From Chloroflexota bacterium (lineage in GTDB: Bacteria; Chloroflexota; Anaerolineae; Promineifilales; Promineifilaceae): a stretch of 51,208 bases of DNA. Position numbers and translations under genes: made by a program. Below are positions 25,848 through 37,100 of the stretch, piece by piece. The DNA is taken from positions 1 to 51,208 of the forward strand of contig JAHDEN010000022.1 of assembly GCA_020628815.1 (NCBI GenBank). The letters are read 5' to 3'. Positions within the stretch are counted from its first letter, which is position 1; every line of letters begins with the position of its first letter. Under the pieces are notes generated by a model. That model was not told the origin of the DNA, did no database searches, and saw only the letters and a list, made by a program, of their open reading frames with translations.

Positions 25848-27173
25848 ATGAGCAAGACAAATGGACACATAAATGGCACAAACGGCCACCATCCAAACCC
25901 TGAAGCAGAAGCGATGGCCAAAGATTGGGCAACCAATCCGCGCTGGCAAGGCATCGAGCGCCCATACAGCCCTGAGGACGTTTTAAAATTACGTGGCAGC
26001 TTTAAAGTAGAGCACACCATTGCAAAAATGGGTGCAGAGCGTTTGTGGCACCTAATGGAGACGGAGCCTTTTGTACGCACGCTAGGGGCCCTTAGCGGCC
26101 AACAGGCGGTTCAAATGGTTCAGGCGGGGCTAAAAGGCATCTATTTGTCAGGATGGCAGGTAGCGGCCGACGCAAACTCGTGGGGGCAGACCTATCCTGA
26201 TCAATCAATTTACCCATATGACTCCGCGCCAAAGCTGGCGAAACGGATTAATAACGCCTTGCAACGGGCGGATCAAATCGCACATATGAACGGTGACACC
26301 AGCACCCACTGGATGGCTCCGATTTTTGCTGACGGTGAAGCAGGCTTTGGTGGCAACTTGAACGCATATGAGCTAATGAAATGCTTTATCGAAGCGGGCG
26401 CGGCCGCCGTTCATTTTGAAGACCAACTCTCTTCTGCCAAAAAATGTGGTCACATGGGTGGCAAAGTTGTTATTCCGGTTCAAGAGGCGGTTAACAAGCT
26501 GGTTGCAGCACGCTTAGCGGCCGACGTGGCTGGCACCCCATCCATTGTTGTGGCGCGCACCGATGCGGAGTCCGGCAAATTGCTGTCAAGCGATGTGGAT
26601 GAGCGGGATCATCCGTTTATTAAAGGAGGTGCACCACGCACATCTGAAGGCTTCTTTGAAGTTGATTGTGGTCTTGAGTACGGCATTATGCGCGGGTTGG
26701 CTTATGCTCCGGTAGCAGATGTGATTTGGCTTGAAACAAGCACCCCAGACCTTGAACAATGCCGCAAATTTGCAGAAGCAATCCATGCGGAGTTCCCGGG
26801 CAAGAAATTGGCCTATAACTGCTCTCCAAGCTTTAACTGGCGCCTGAACATCGATGTAGACACCATCGAAACCTTCCAAGAAGAGATCGGAAAAATGGGC
26901 TACTGCTTCCAATTTGTGACCTTGGCCGGTTTCCACAATCTAAACTTAGGCATGTTCGAACTTGCCAGCGGCTATGCCAAACGTGGCATGGGTGCATACT
27001 CCGAAATGCAGCAGCGTGAGTTTGATCTGGAAGATGCTGGATTTACGGCGATCAAGCATCAAAGCTTTGTAGGGGCCGGTTACTTCGATCAAGTTCAGCA
27101 AACGGTAATGGCAGGCCAAGCATCCACCACAGCGATGGAAGGCTCTACCGAAGAGGCTCAGTTCGAGCATTAA
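25848..27173 (+). CDS. aceA: Isocitrate lyase
   Basis: The 441-residue enzyme cleaves isocitrate to succinate and glyoxylate. The signature KKCGHMGGK with catalytic Cys is at about residues 196-204. Other family motifs are [42 protein letters not shown] and YNCSPSFNW. The start at 25848 has GGAGA at 25836-25840 with 7-base spacing; the ATG at 25842 is too close. The first 20 residues ([20 protein letters not shown]) are an unusual Asn-Gly-His-rich extension absent from standard enzymes. With malate synthase it forms a complete glyoxylate shunt. Confidence 0.95.
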   Translation: MSKTNGHINGTNGHHPNPEAEAMAKDWATNPRWQGIERPYSPEDVLKLRGSFKVEHTIAKMGAERLWHLMETEPFVRTLGALSGQQAVQMVQAGLKGIYLSGWQVAADANSWGQTYPDQSIYPYDSAPKLAKRINNALQRADQIAHMNGDTSTHWMAPIFADGEAGFGGNLNAYELMKCFIEAGAAAVHFEDQLSSAKKCGHMGGKVVIPVQEAVNKLVAARLAADVAGTPSIVVARTDAESGKLLSSDVDERDHPFIKGGAPRTSEGFFEVDCGLEYGIMRGLAYAPVADVIWLETSTPDLEQCRKFAEAIHAEFPGKKLAYNCSPSFNWRLNIDVDTIETFQEEIGKMGYCFQFVTLAGFHNLNLGMFELASGYAKRGMGAYSEMQQREFDLEDAGFTAIKHQSFVGAGYFDQVQQTVMAGQASTTAMEGSTEEAQFEH

Positions 27174-27203
27174 TTCTTATCCCCGGAATTTAATCCCGGA
27201 AAC

Positions 27204-27242
27204 AAAAAAGGCTCTCCAATTTATGTGCGGAGAGCCTTTTTT
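27204..27242. terminator. Bidirectional rho-independent terminator
   Basis: AAAAAAGGCTCTCC, loop AATTTATGTGC, GGAGAGCCTTTTTT: an 8-bp GC-rich stem (27210-27217 with 27229-27236) with A and T runs on either side. It serves isocitrate lyase on the plus strand and the DUF4397 gene on the minus strand. Confidence 0.92.
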
Positions 27243-27294
27243 ATTTGATTTTTTTAGCCTGATAGTGGCTTTAACTTGTATTGAGCCAGTCGGC

Positions 27295-29403
27295 TTACGG
27301 GGTGCTTAGGAGGGTGGCTCCATCTTGAAACACAATCGGGAAGAAGAATTGCATTTGCGATCGGCCGACTTGATCTAACTGCTGACCATTCAACCCATCC
27401 GCATTCATCGCAAACAACCCATAGGGTTGGCGATCCCCATCCCCAATAGCCAGCAAAATCACATTGTCACCTGAGTTTAAGTTCAACCTAAATGGATTGT
27501 CAGGCACAATCTGATCTTTTGCATCTTGGAATGTCAGTTGATACAGATCTGGAGTCAGGGTCGTATTAACGTTGTTCGAGAATGATCCGTAAGCGACATC
27601 TTCAATCAGAGAGTCTGTTTCGTTGATCAAATCAACGGTAGAACCATCTAACGTGGGGTGATTAGGCGGGATGATGCTGTAGTTTCCAAACCGGACAGTC
27701 CCTTCCAAAATATTTGTGGGGTCAACATTCAGCTCGTCTAAAAATTCGATTTTAAATGGCTGGTTGGAATTGTCTCCGGTCAAAACAATGGCATGATTGC
27801 TGGATGGACTGATTGAAACAACCCGTGAGGCAAGCAAAATGCCGGTTTGATCTTCGTAGACACTGACTTCGTGCTGGCCGGTAAAGACCATTGTTGCTGG
27901 CAAAAAGTCGCCGTATTTAAATCCGGTAGCAACAGGTTCTCCATCGATTTCTACCCGTGTCAACGTCCGTTCGGCCGAGCCAAGCGGAGCGACATGAGCG
28001 ATAGAGTATTCGCCCAGAGGTGCCTGCCACCCTTTTTCAGTGACTTCTCCCTCACCGTCAACGTAGACGAGTAAGCGGATCAGTTCACCTTTCCCATCAC
28101 CTATCAAGAAAATCGTTAGGTTGTCCCCTTTCTCAATTGTGATCGGGTCGGGATCAAACAGAGTTCTGTCTCCGTTGCGGGTTGTGTATCGGAAGGTGTA
28201 ATCCCCTGCTGGTAAATATCGGAAGTCACCTTCTTCGCCAAAGCCGAGGTCATCTTCAACAATCAATCCATTGCTCAAGCGCACATCCAGCGTAGCAAAT
28301 GCCCCGCTAGAGAACGGCGCCAAATGGACAAATTTGATGCGTGGTGGCTCCACAGGGGAAGAGAGATAGTCGCCAAATACCGGCACAAGCAGCGGATCAC
28401 CGGCCGCGTTATCTTTCGTAAGCGAGTAGATAACAATTTCTGAAAGGCCCAGAGTAATCGTATCTTCAATCAGCAATTCGCCAGACGGTGAGGTAATACG
28501 GATCGAATGCTCCCCTTCTGGAACCCGCATATCTTCTGAAACAGTCCCATAATCAAGGGCCTGTTTCGCCCCATCCATAAAGTCAATCTCAACTGATTTA
28601 ATATCTGTATCGCTATAAAAGTTAGCAAAAGCGATCGTCGGCATCTCGAGCTTTGGCTCACCTTCTTGGCTCATAAACCCACCTTCGCGATCATTCACAT
28701 ACATGTATGCCGCAATCGGTTTGTTCTTGCCATCACCGACCAGAATTAAGTATTGCAAGTCACCTTGGTTGTATCCAAAGGTTTGCAGGTCAACAAAGGT
28801 CACTTCACCACTGGCAGAGGTGATAATGTAGCTGGTTAAAATTTCCGTGAGCTGGTCAATGTCGGCCGGATCAAACACGCCGTAGCGCAGATTGTCTCTC
28901 ACCAAAATATTGTTGTCTTTGCGAATATCAATCGAGGTACCTGCCAAGTTGCCGCTGAGTGGGGCAAAGTGGCCAAAGGCGATGGCTGCGGCTGAAGGCT
29001 CAGCAAAGATTTGGTCATCATCAATCAATTCAACTTCAAACGGCTGATTAACCCCATCCCCGATAAACAAGATCGTGTAGTTTTTGCCTGAGCTTAATTC
29101 AACTTGCTCAGAAACCATCGGATCTTCAGTCTCCCCGATTTTATAAACTTCAAGCAAAAATTCGCCTGATGGATACTCCAAGCGTGCGGTAGACCAGCCA
29201 TAGATGAAATCATCGACAACTGCGGTGCCGTTAATTTCAACGCGTATTGCAGCATCACCCGCTTCAAACGGTGCAAAGTTGCCAATGCGGATCGTTGAAT
29301 CGAGCTGCGCTGTTACAAGCTGACTATTTTGTGTAAGTATGAATGGTGCACAGGCTATGAGTAATAGCACCAAATATGTTCTGACTTTAGGGAGTTTGAA
29401 CAT
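27295..29403 (-). CDS. Secreted protein with about six DUF4397 repeats
   Basis: The 702-residue protein begins with a signal peptide (residues about 8-31, VRTYLVLLLIACAPFILTQNSQLVTA). Six tandem repeats of about 105 residues follow, each starting like IRIGNFAPFEAG or IKFVHLAPFSSG and ending near IGDGxNQPFEVELID; this is the DUF4397 pattern found in secreted bacterial proteins. The C-terminus carries FFFPIVFQDG, similar to the (F/Y)xP(I/V) motif in the other secreted proteins of this window. Function is unknown; a cell-surface or matrix structural role is plausible. It converges on the isocitrate lyase gene. Confidence 0.85.
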   Translation of the reverse strand: MFKLPKVRTYLVLLLIACAPFILTQNSQLVTAQLDSTIRIGNFAPFEAGDAAIRVEINGTAVVDDFIYGWSTARLEYPSGEFLLEVYKIGETEDPMVSEQVELSSGKNYTILFIGDGVNQPFEVELIDDDQIFAEPSAAAIAFGHFAPLSGNLAGTSIDIRKDNNILVRDNLRYGVFDPADIDQLTEILTSYIITSASGEVTFVDLQTFGYNQGDLQYLILVGDGKNKPIAAYMYVNDREGGFMSQEGEPKLEMPTIAFANFYSDTDIKSVEIDFMDGAKQALDYGTVSEDMRVPEGEHSIRITSPSGELLIEDTITLGLSEIVIYSLTKDNAAGDPLLVPVFGDYLSSPVEPPRIKFVHLAPFSSGAFATLDVRLSNGLIVEDDLGFGEEGDFRYLPAGDYTFRYTTRNGDRTLFDPDPITIEKGDNLTIFLIGDGKGELIRLLVYVDGEGEVTEKGWQAPLGEYSIAHVAPLGSAERTLTRVEIDGEPVATGFKYGDFLPATMVFTGQHEVSVYEDQTGILLASRVVSISPSSNHAIVLTGDNSNQPFKIEFLDELNVDPTNILEGTVRFGNYSIIPPNHPTLDGSTVDLINETDSLIEDVAYGSFSNNVNTTLTPDLYQLTFQDAKDQIVPDNPFRLNLNSGDNVILLAIGDGDRQPYGLFAMNADGLNGQQLDQVGRSQMQFFFPIVFQDGATLLSTP
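27971..27977. other. One example of the iterated CGGCCG palindrome
   Basis: TCGGCCG here stands for a six-base palindrome CGGCCG that recurs several times per kilobase in nearly all genes and in some gaps. About eleven copies are in the CoA transferase gene (11278-12453) alone. It occurs in all three reading frames (xCG GCC Gxx, CGG CCG, and xxC GGC CGx), so it is not a codon effect. Confidence 0.6.
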
Positions 29404-29545
29404 TGATTAGTTACGTCGGTTACTTCTTGATTTCTACTAAATTATCTCAATTTAACCTTGCGCCAAGCATTACAATTGACCGCCATAACATGTAAAGTTG
29501 GCGACACATACTCGGCCGTGACCGGGGAAAATGGCTGAAATTCGG

Positions 29546-30451
29546 TTAGAAACTAGTTCTAATGATTTGGTCAGTCATGCGAACTGCCCGCACAACTTCT
29601 TTAACATCATGCACACGAACCAAATCGATTCCGGCCGTTATTCCATGAACACAGGTTGCAATCGTCCCTTCGGTTCTTTGATCTACCGGGAGCCCACCGA
29701 GATACTGGCCGATAAAGCCTTTTCGCGATGTGCCCAGGAGAACGGGAAAGCCTAAGCCGACGATTTCTGACATGTTTTGCAATAACTGAATATTTTGTGG
29801 GGCGGTTTTTCCAAATCCTATGCCCGGGTCAAGAATAATGTTTTTTTCAGCAACCCCAGCTTGGATCGCTATATCAACCGATTGGCGTAATTCTTGTTTT
29901 ACTTCTCCAATCAGATCATCGTACTCAAAATAGCCATAATAGCCGTTTGCCCCATCATCTTTTTCCAATCGGGGACGATTACGGCCGTTGTGCATTAGAA
30001 CCACGGGGCACTTTGCTGCGGCCGCAACTTGGCTAATATCCGGGTCATATTGAAATCCCCAAATATCATTTACCCAATCTGCACCCGCTTCTAGTGCCGC
30101 ATCGGCCGTTTTAGACCGATAGGTATCAACAGAAATTACAGTTTCTGGCAATGCCCTGCGTATTTCACGAATCACATCCAAAATACGTGATCGTTCCAAG
30201 TCACCGTCTACAACGGTTCCGCCAGGGCGTGTGCTCTCACCGCCGATATCGATAATGTCTGCGCCATCCTTGACTTGACCTATTGCTTGCAAAACCGCAT
30301 CTTCAACAATTTCGGTTCTGGTTTTCTGGCTGGCGATTCCATCTTGGCTAAAGCTATCTGGAGTAATGTTAAGTATGCCCATGGTGTAGGTCCGTTTTCC
30401 CCAAACAATCGGAGAAGGCGGACGCTTCAGAGCCACGTTAGATTGAAACAT
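29546..30451 (-). CDS. folP: Dihydropteroate synthase
   Basis: The 301-residue enzyme joins para-aminobenzoate to 6-hydroxymethyl-dihydropterin pyrophosphate in folate synthesis. Signature motifs are MGILNITPDSFSQDG, DIIDIGGESTRPG, VNDIWGFQYDP, VVLMHNGRNRP, GIGFGKTAPQN, GTSRKGFIG and the terminal RVHDVKE. Length is slightly long because of a short N-terminal extension (MFQSNVALKRPPSPIVWGKR). The start overlaps the end of folK by 14 bases, so the two are translationally coupled. Confidence 0.95.
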   Translation of the reverse strand: MFQSNVALKRPPSPIVWGKRTYTMGILNITPDSFSQDGIASQKTRTEIVEDAVLQAIGQVKDGADIIDIGGESTRPGGTVVDGDLERSRILDVIREIRRALPETVISVDTYRSKTADAALEAGADWVNDIWGFQYDPDISQVAAAAKCPVVLMHNGRNRPRLEKDDGANGYYGYFEYDDLIGEVKQELRQSVDIAIQAGVAEKNIILDPGIGFGKTAPQNIQLLQNMSEIVGLGFPVLLGTSRKGFIGQYLGGLPVDQRTEGTIATCVHGITAGIDLVRVHDVKEVVRAVRMTDQIIRTSF

Positions 30452-30968
30452 AATTAGTTAAATCAAGTGTAAAGGAGTTTACAACTGAGCGAAGTTCGTG
30501 CTCTGGTAACTGCCCCATTAGTTCATGGATAGTTTGGTTTAAAGCCGGGTGTTGCAGATCGGCCGCAATTTCATTGAGCGGCACCAAGACAAACGCCCGG
30601 CCGGTAACTTCTTTATGAGGGATGATAAGTCGCTCGCTCACAAGCTGAACATCTTCATAAAATAAGAGGTCTATATCGATCAATCTTGGCCCCCAGCGTA
30701 ATCCATCTAATCGCCCTATATTTCGCTCCAGCTCCTTAACGGCGTCTAGAAAATCGATGGGGGCAAGCTGTGTTTGTCCGCTCGCACATAAGTTGAAAAA
30801 TGAGGGTTGGTCTTGCACAGGCCCCCAGGGGGCGGTTTCATACACGGCCGAGACCTTATTTATCGACATGATTTCTAAAAGTCCGGTCAAAGCACGATCT
30901 AAATTCTCTTCCCGATTTCCAATATTTGTACCCAAACTCAGATAAATCGATCTTAAACTTTTTTCCAT
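30438..30968 (-). CDS. folK: 2-amino-4-hydroxy-6-hydroxymethyldihydropteridine pyrophosphokinase
   Basis: The 176-residue enzyme transfers pyrophosphate from ATP to hydroxymethyl-dihydropterin, making the substrate of the folP product. Motifs are LSLGTNIGNREENL, VYETAPWGPVQDQPSFFNLC, and the HPPK signature RWGPRLIDIDLLFY with two Mg-binding Asp residues, then IIPHKEVTGRAFVLVPL. It is the first gene of a folK-folP pair on the minus strand. No folB or folE is nearby. Confidence 0.95.
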   Translation of the reverse strand: MEKSLRSIYLSLGTNIGNREENLDRALTGLLEIMSINKVSAVYETAPWGPVQDQPSFFNLCASGQTQLAPIDFLDAVKELERNIGRLDGLRWGPRLIDIDLLFYEDVQLVSERLIIPHKEVTGRAFVLVPLNEIAADLQHPALNQTIHELMGQLPEHELRSVVNSFTLDLTNYVSI

Positions 30969-31104
30969 AGTTCTCTTTTGTTGACAAGCGTAACTTAAAG
31001 CCCAAAGGCTTGAGTCGCTTTTTACACATAAAAATTAGCGTGCCGATCATAATCTGATTAAGCAGAAATGTACAACCTTTTTACTAATTTTGGTGGACCT
31101 GATC

Positions 31105-32484
31105 ATGACTCATTCCCGCTCAACACCTTTAATCGGCAATTCAAATCGGTTCGTTTTTATATTCTGCATTTGCACAGTCATCATTTGCTCTGTGCTGGCT
31201 TGGTCAGACAAGCTTGATGCTGAGGTGGCGGCCGAACCTGCTATTTTTATATACGAATTTAACCGCTCTAAAGTCCCTGCAATAAATGATTACACGCTAA
31301 CACTCTTAATCGATGTGGGGGACGCCACAGAGATCAGCGTAGAAAATCTAGCAGAGAAGTCTATACCATTTGAGCTTTTGGCTGATTCTCAACAGATTTT
31401 GATCACAACAGACGAAAGCACGCTACAAGTCACGCTGGAAGGGGTGTCGGTGTCTGACATAGATGCGGTTGGAAACATTGATATAGCCCGTCTTAAAAAT
31501 AATAAGCAGTGGGCTTGGTCCCATTCTTTTGACGATAATCATTATCTAGAAGGGCCAATTGGGGTGATGCAGGCTTTAGATTTGCCCGCAACCATGTACA
31601 TCGTGGGCAGTTGGATCGATAGTGGACCGGCATGGGACGGGAACTTAGATGAAGAGGAGATTCTTGATCTGTTTGAGGGAGGCTGGAGCTTGGGCAATCA
31701 CACGTTCGATCACGACAATAATTGCGGCATACAGCCGGATCAGGCAAACAGGCGGGATGGCATTTTGCGAACCGACGAAGCGCTCAAAGCCTTGATCGCT
31801 CGCTCTTCCAGGGCAGATTACAAGGTGATATCTTTTGCGGTTCCCTGTGGTGGTCAGGATCGATTCGAGGCCTATCACGACCTGCTGGCTGATATGCGCG
31901 CTGAGAAATCTACAGACATTTTGTTTGACGAAGGGGGGCATGACGAACCCCTATACATTACAGTAACTGATGATTTTGATTTTGAGGCTTTGGTCAAGCG
32001 GGATTTAGCCATAGATGGGTCGGAAGATAATGCGGCCGACTTAAAAGCGATATTCGATTCGATTAGCCAGTTGAGTCTTGAAAGCAGCGATCAGGTTTAT
32101 TGGTACAACTCATTTTCCCACGGGTCACAAACGTTCGGTGACAACACGGTCAAGCTAAATGATGTCGCGAGCTACTTTGTGAGGACATACGGCCGGAATG
32201 GATCAGGTGAGGCGTGGATGGCACCGGCCGATGAGATTTACAGTTATTTGTTGGTGCGGGAATTTGTTGAAATTTCCACAAGCAAAGATCTGCCTGCCGC
32301 AAGCACGCCAACCCCGCTTCCACCGACACCACTCCCCCCTACATCAACCGCAGCACCCACTCAGGCTTCACCCCCACAACCCACACCTACGTTTGATTTT
32401 GCAACATCAACTCCGAGCAGACCCACAGCAGGCAACATCACGCCAAAAGCTTTTTTGCCATTGGCAAGAATAGATAACTCATAA
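31105..32484 (+). CDS. Secreted polysaccharide deacetylase-like protein with C-terminal Thr/Pro linker
   Basis: The protein of about 459 residues has an N-terminal hydrophobic signal or anchor at about 14-33 (FVFIFCICTVIICSVLAW). The central region matches the NodB-homology deacetylase fold: WSHSFDDNHYLEG (in place of TFDDG), LGNHTFDHD with the metal-binding HxxxH, and FAVPCGG in place of the RxPY motif. The C-terminal 60 residues are Thr/Pro-rich and end in KAFLPLARIDNS, a likely surface-attachment feature. ATG 31105 is preferred over TTG 31090, with GGTGG upstream. It would remove acetyl groups from surface glycans if active. Confidence 0.75.
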   Translation: MTHSRSTPLIGNSNRFVFIFCICTVIICSVLAWSDKLDAEVAAEPAIFIYEFNRSKVPAINDYTLTLLIDVGDATEISVENLAEKSIPFELLADSQQILITTDESTLQVTLEGVSVSDIDAVGNIDIARLKNNKQWAWSHSFDDNHYLEGPIGVMQALDLPATMYIVGSWIDSGPAWDGNLDEEEILDLFEGGWSLGNHTFDHDNNCGIQPDQANRRDGILRTDEALKALIARSSRADYKVISFAVPCGGQDRFEAYHDLLADMRAEKSTDILFDEGGHDEPLYITVTDDFDFEALVKRDLAIDGSEDNAADLKAIFDSISQLSLESSDQVYWYNSFSHGSQTFGDNTVKLNDVASYFVRTYGRNGSGEAWMAPADEIYSYLLVREFVEISTSKDLPAASTPTPLPPTPLPPTSTAAPTQASPPQPTPTFDFATSTPSRPTAGNITPKAFLPLARIDNS

Positions 32485-32625
32485 AGTTAAACATCCGCGA
32501 TTCGCGGAGGAAAGCATCAAGCCGATTGAAGGGGCGTTCTGCACTTTTTTCTCAGGATCTAGAACAGTGTAAAAACTGTCTATTTGACGGTTGAGAATTC
32601 GCAGAAATCCTGTATAACCCAGCCC

Positions 32626-33597
32626 ATGACAAGAATGAGAAAAATAGGGTTATCAGTTGTTGGCGTTGTGCTAGCGGCTGCAGGTGCAGGATACATCGGA
32701 ATTGGCCTTGTCCTACATGGCATTCTCACGGATATCAGTGATGGATGTCGCAACCGATCTAATCGGCCGGATCTATTTACAGATCATAGCGATTTTTTCG
32801 CTCCACAATCACCCGACCTCAGCCCTTTTTATATGGAAGCGTATGAATCGGTCACATTTGAGAGCCGAGAAAGCGGAATTAACCTTTCAGCTTGGTACAT
32901 ACCGGGCGATGGTGACAAAGGGGCGGTCATTAGCGTTCATGGGATTGGTTCGTGCAAATACTCGGTTGTGAACTTGTTACAAGCCGGCATGCTCAACAAA
33001 GCTGGATACACGATGTTGGTTATGGACGTGCGCGATGCGGGGGATTCAGATTTTGAAGACGGCCGTTCAGCCATCGGAAATGAAGAATATTTAGACGTTC
33101 TGGGTGGATTTGACTGGTTACAAGCGGAGCAGGGATTTGATTCAGACAAAATCGGTGTTTTGGGCAACTCACTCGGCGCTGCCACTGCGCTAATCGCATT
33201 TTCTCAGGAGCCTGATCTGTCGGCCGCTTTTGTTGATTCACCGTTTGACAATCTGCCCCAAATCATACGTGAGGAGCTGGTCAGAGAAGGGTATCCACAA
33301 TTTTTATATTCGGCCGGGCTAATCGCAGCCAGGCTACGCGGAGACGATGTCTTGTTTAGCAATCCGTACGATGCGATAGACAATGCCAACGGTCGCCCCA
33401 TTTTTATTACGCACGGGACCGAAGACGGCCGAATTGGAGTCCATCACACGCAGCAATTGGCAGAACGAGCTGAAAACAACGGAGCCAATGCAACGATTTG
33501 GATCATCGATGGATTAGATCATGTTAGAGCTGCGGGGCAGCGAATCGAAGAATATGAGCAACGCCTAGTCACTTTTTTTGACGAATCTTTGAACTAA
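32626..33597 (+). CDS. Membrane-anchored alpha/beta hydrolase
   Basis: The 323-residue protein starts MTRMRKIGLSVVGVVLAAAG, with an N-terminal membrane segment at about 5-30, and then an alpha/beta-hydrolase domain. The oxyanion region is SVHGIGSCKYS, the nucleophile Ser lies in VLGNSLGAAT (GxSxG), an Asp in THGTEDGRI, and the catalytic His in DGLDHVRAAG. It resembles the BEM46/alpha-beta hydrolase group of membrane-anchored esterases. ATG 32626 is chosen over TTG 32584, since the upstream part has no family similarity. The substrate is unknown. Confidence 0.82.
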   Translation: MTRMRKIGLSVVGVVLAAAGAGYIGIGLVLHGILTDISDGCRNRSNRPDLFTDHSDFFAPQSPDLSPFYMEAYESVTFESRESGINLSAWYIPGDGDKGAVISVHGIGSCKYSVVNLLQAGMLNKAGYTMLVMDVRDAGDSDFEDGRSAIGNEEYLDVLGGFDWLQAEQGFDSDKIGVLGNSLGAATALIAFSQEPDLSAAFVDSPFDNLPQIIREELVREGYPQFLYSAGLIAARLRGDDVLFSNPYDAIDNANGRPIFITHGTEDGRIGVHHTQQLAERAENNGANATIWIIDGLDHVRAAGQRIEEYEQRLVTFFDESLN

Positions 33598-34105
33598 TCA
33601 ACCTTCTATTTTGCAATCTGAGCAGAAAATGAAAATCAATCCTACGGCGTAACAGCCGACATTAGCCTGCGTCATCTTGAGCTGATAGGTGGGTAAATCT
33701 CACCCTTCTTGTGATGTGTGCAGTGCGAACTTAGTGGTGATAACTAAATAGACTTTTTAACCTTTCCCAGCTTTTTTGCTTATCGGCCGTCTCCGTTTTT
33801 AGCCGTTTAGGGTACTAAGTGTTAACCGCTTTATAACCCGAACGGCCTATCAAATTGGGACAATTATTCGTTTAAGCTTAGAAAATGGGGTGGATATAGA
33901 GTCTTTACGGCATCTTCACTTAGGTTTTAATGCTAATCGAAAGAAATCTGACCTATACAGTCTTGGGGGTTTCTCTCTGGTAAAAAAGAGAAATTCACTT
34001 TAATCTTTCTATACTGTCGTATGCATTACTCTAAGGATGAGTCTGATTACACTTTCGGCTACACACCGAAATCTATAATCCTGCTGACTCGATCAACTTT
34101 TTGAT
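33598..34105. other. 508-base intergenic region without a recognisable gene
   Basis: I see no open frame with coding character. There is a small hairpin with A/T-rich arms near 33967-33993 (TTTCTCT and AGAGAAA) and a TATACT hexamer near 34010 that could be a -10 element for the large downstream gene, but no matching -35 was found. The length is compatible with a long 5' leader or a decayed gene. Confidence 0.4.
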
Positions 34106-37100
34106 ATGAGCAAAAACCCACCAAATCATCAATCGTCGTCTAACGAACCCAATCGGGAAGACGACAAGAGCGAAGATATGAAGCAGAATTATATTTTTAC
34201 GTGGAAGCTAATAGGTCTATGCATTCTCATTTTTGTAACAGTAGGGGTCAGTTGGGCAAGTTTTTCTGGAAATGAAAGCTTGCAAACTGATGGATCTACC
34301 GTCCCAAGCCGCACTCCAGCCGGAACGGTGCCAACCAGAACACCGGTTGGGACAGATCCAACCACAGAATCTCCCACAACAGATGCCCCAACAGCAACTC
34401 CGGGTGCATCTTCAAACAACACAAACCGAGCGGCATTTATGCCGATCATTGCACGGACAGATCCAACTCCAACGCCAACACCTATCGCAATACCGGCAGG
34501 TTGTGGCGGTTTAGTACAAGAAGCCGAAGCGGGGCAGCTTTTCGGCGGCCTAGTTGTTGGTTCTGACAACAATGCCAGCGGCGGTGGCTTTATCCATCAC
34601 CCCGGCGCAGAACGAGATGGTTACTTTGGCATTAATAATGACCATCGAGCTGATTATTGTGTAAACATCAGCACGGCCGGAACCTATGTTGTACGTGGCT
34701 GGACATTCTCAGAGAATGAGTTTAGCGACTCGTTCTATGTTCGGGTCGACAATGGACCAAATGAAGGTCATTTATGGGACGTCGGCCGCTCAAGCACTTA
34801 TCGCGACATCATGGTTAATGACCGTGGCAAAGCGGATCCCCAAACATTCTATCTAACACCGGGCGAACACACTTTCTCGATTTACGCCCGTGAATTCAAC
34901 ACCAGAATCGACCGGTTTGAGTTTCTTTTATCTGAAAACGACGATGGTGGTTCTGAAATTCCTCCTACCCAACCGCCTAGCAACCCCACCGCAACACCTC
35001 AACCCGTACCGGGTGGCAATGTAGATGGCTGGCCAATGGCCGGTGCAAATCTTCAGCGCACCTCCTCAGTTGCGGCCGGTGTTAATCCACGCCAGCAAAA
35101 CGACTTTGGCATCAAATGGTATCGGCCGATTGAGGCCTATATCGGCCAACACGTTCAGCTGATTGCGGCTCGTGACAAAATCTACGCCTCAACCGCCCGT
35201 GGTCTGTATGCACTTGAAATGAATACGGGGAACACCGCATGGCGTTTTGATACAGAACTGCCATTGGGTCACTCCCCGGCCGTAGACGGAGATCGAATCT
35301 TCGTGGGTGGCTTTGACAAACGCGTTTATGCCTTAAATGCAGATACAGGCGCCCAAATTTGGACCTTTGAAGGGGCAAACGGTGGCTTTAGCACCAGCCC
35401 GTTAGTGGTTGGTAACCAAGTTTTGCTCGGTAGCCGTGACGGATACTTCTATTCGATCAACCGTGATAATGGTTCATTAAATTGGCAATATCCTCCAGCA
35501 GGGCAAGATCCTCTTGGTCCGATTTTATACTCGGCCGCTTATAAAGATGGTCGTGTTTACTTTGCCGCCAACGACAACTACGGGTACGCCCTTGATGTCA
35601 ATAACAACGGCAGCTTAGCTTGGCGTTCAAGCAAATTACCAGGTGATGGCTATCAAGCATATTGGCCTGTGATTTATAACAACTATGTCATTTTCTCAGC
35701 CGCATCCCCTTATGTTGAGGGTGGAACCCCTGGGACCCAATCGATCGAAGATCGCGGCTTTGGATTTGACTACGCTAAAAACATTCAGCGAGACGATATC
35801 TATCCTAACGGTGCAAACCGGGTAAGTGGGGCAGATGTGGCTGAATACCTAGAAAACAAACCGTGGCGACGTGGTGTAATTGTTCTTGATACATCAAACG
35901 GTCAAGAGTACACCATGGACACCGATGGAGACGGAAAACCTGAGTATGCACCGTTCTTGTATGCCGGAACCAAATCGGGTAACCGGTATCCGCCTCTGGT
36001 TGTTAACGGGCAAATTTACAGCCAATCGATGTCTCGAGCATTGTCAGGCTGGGGTATCTCTCGCGGTAACTTAACCGGCTGGACCCCAGGTGGCACCGGT
36101 GTCTCTTATGTGGGTGATTCCCATGCGATTGACGAACCGTTTGCAGATTCGGCCGCCGGTAGCATCGTCTACACCAATCTTTGCTGTGACCGCGTAGGTG
36201 GCTATTACGATATCAACGGCGGCAGCTCTGGCACCTTATGGGATTACAGTAAATCACTGGAAACCGTTGCCCTGAGCAACCCCGAAGATTGGCGTCGATC
36301 GTTGGCCCCTGGCTATGACTCGATGTGGTGGGAATCAAGCATGTATGTTGATCTTCCCCGCCTAACCGGTGCATACGGTGGACCAAACGGTATCTACCAC
36401 AATCACTCGATTCAAAATCCGATTATTCCGTACAGAAACATGTTGTTCGTACACCGCAGTAATGCGATTATCGCCCTGGGGCCAGATGCGATTAGCATGA
36501 GCCAACGGAACGGCAGTGAAAGTGTCGATGCATACAACCAACGGATCCGAAATGAGTATCCTCAAATCTCGTTGCCACTGTTGACCATTAACAACAGCGG
36601 TGGGATTGATAGCCCGTTAAACGACCAAGAAGTACGTGGATTGCTTGATTATGAAATCGAAAAGATGATTAATGCGGGTCACTTACGGCCGGGATATTAC
36701 AACGGAACCCGTGGTTACAATGAGTTTGTCAACATTTTCGAAAACCCAGGTGAGACGCTAGTAACGTTGGTAGAAGCATATCCATATGTGTCCAGCTCAC
36801 TACAGCCTCAACTGCGTCAATACATCGACGAACATTACGCCCTCTACTTTACCGGCGGCATGATCTCTCGCACCGGCTACCAAGGGTTAGCGGCTCGTGA
36901 ATGGATGCCGGTTCCGCCAGAAGTACAGGCGACGATGAACAGCAAAGGGCATACCAACGGTGCCACGGCCGGGTCTGGCTGGAACTATCCACAGTACAAC
37001 ATTTACGCCATGTGGAAATATGCGGATCTGTTTTATGCCAATGATCAGGGCAAGCTCAACGCCATTTATAACGATGCGAAGTCAAAACTAAGCACTGATC

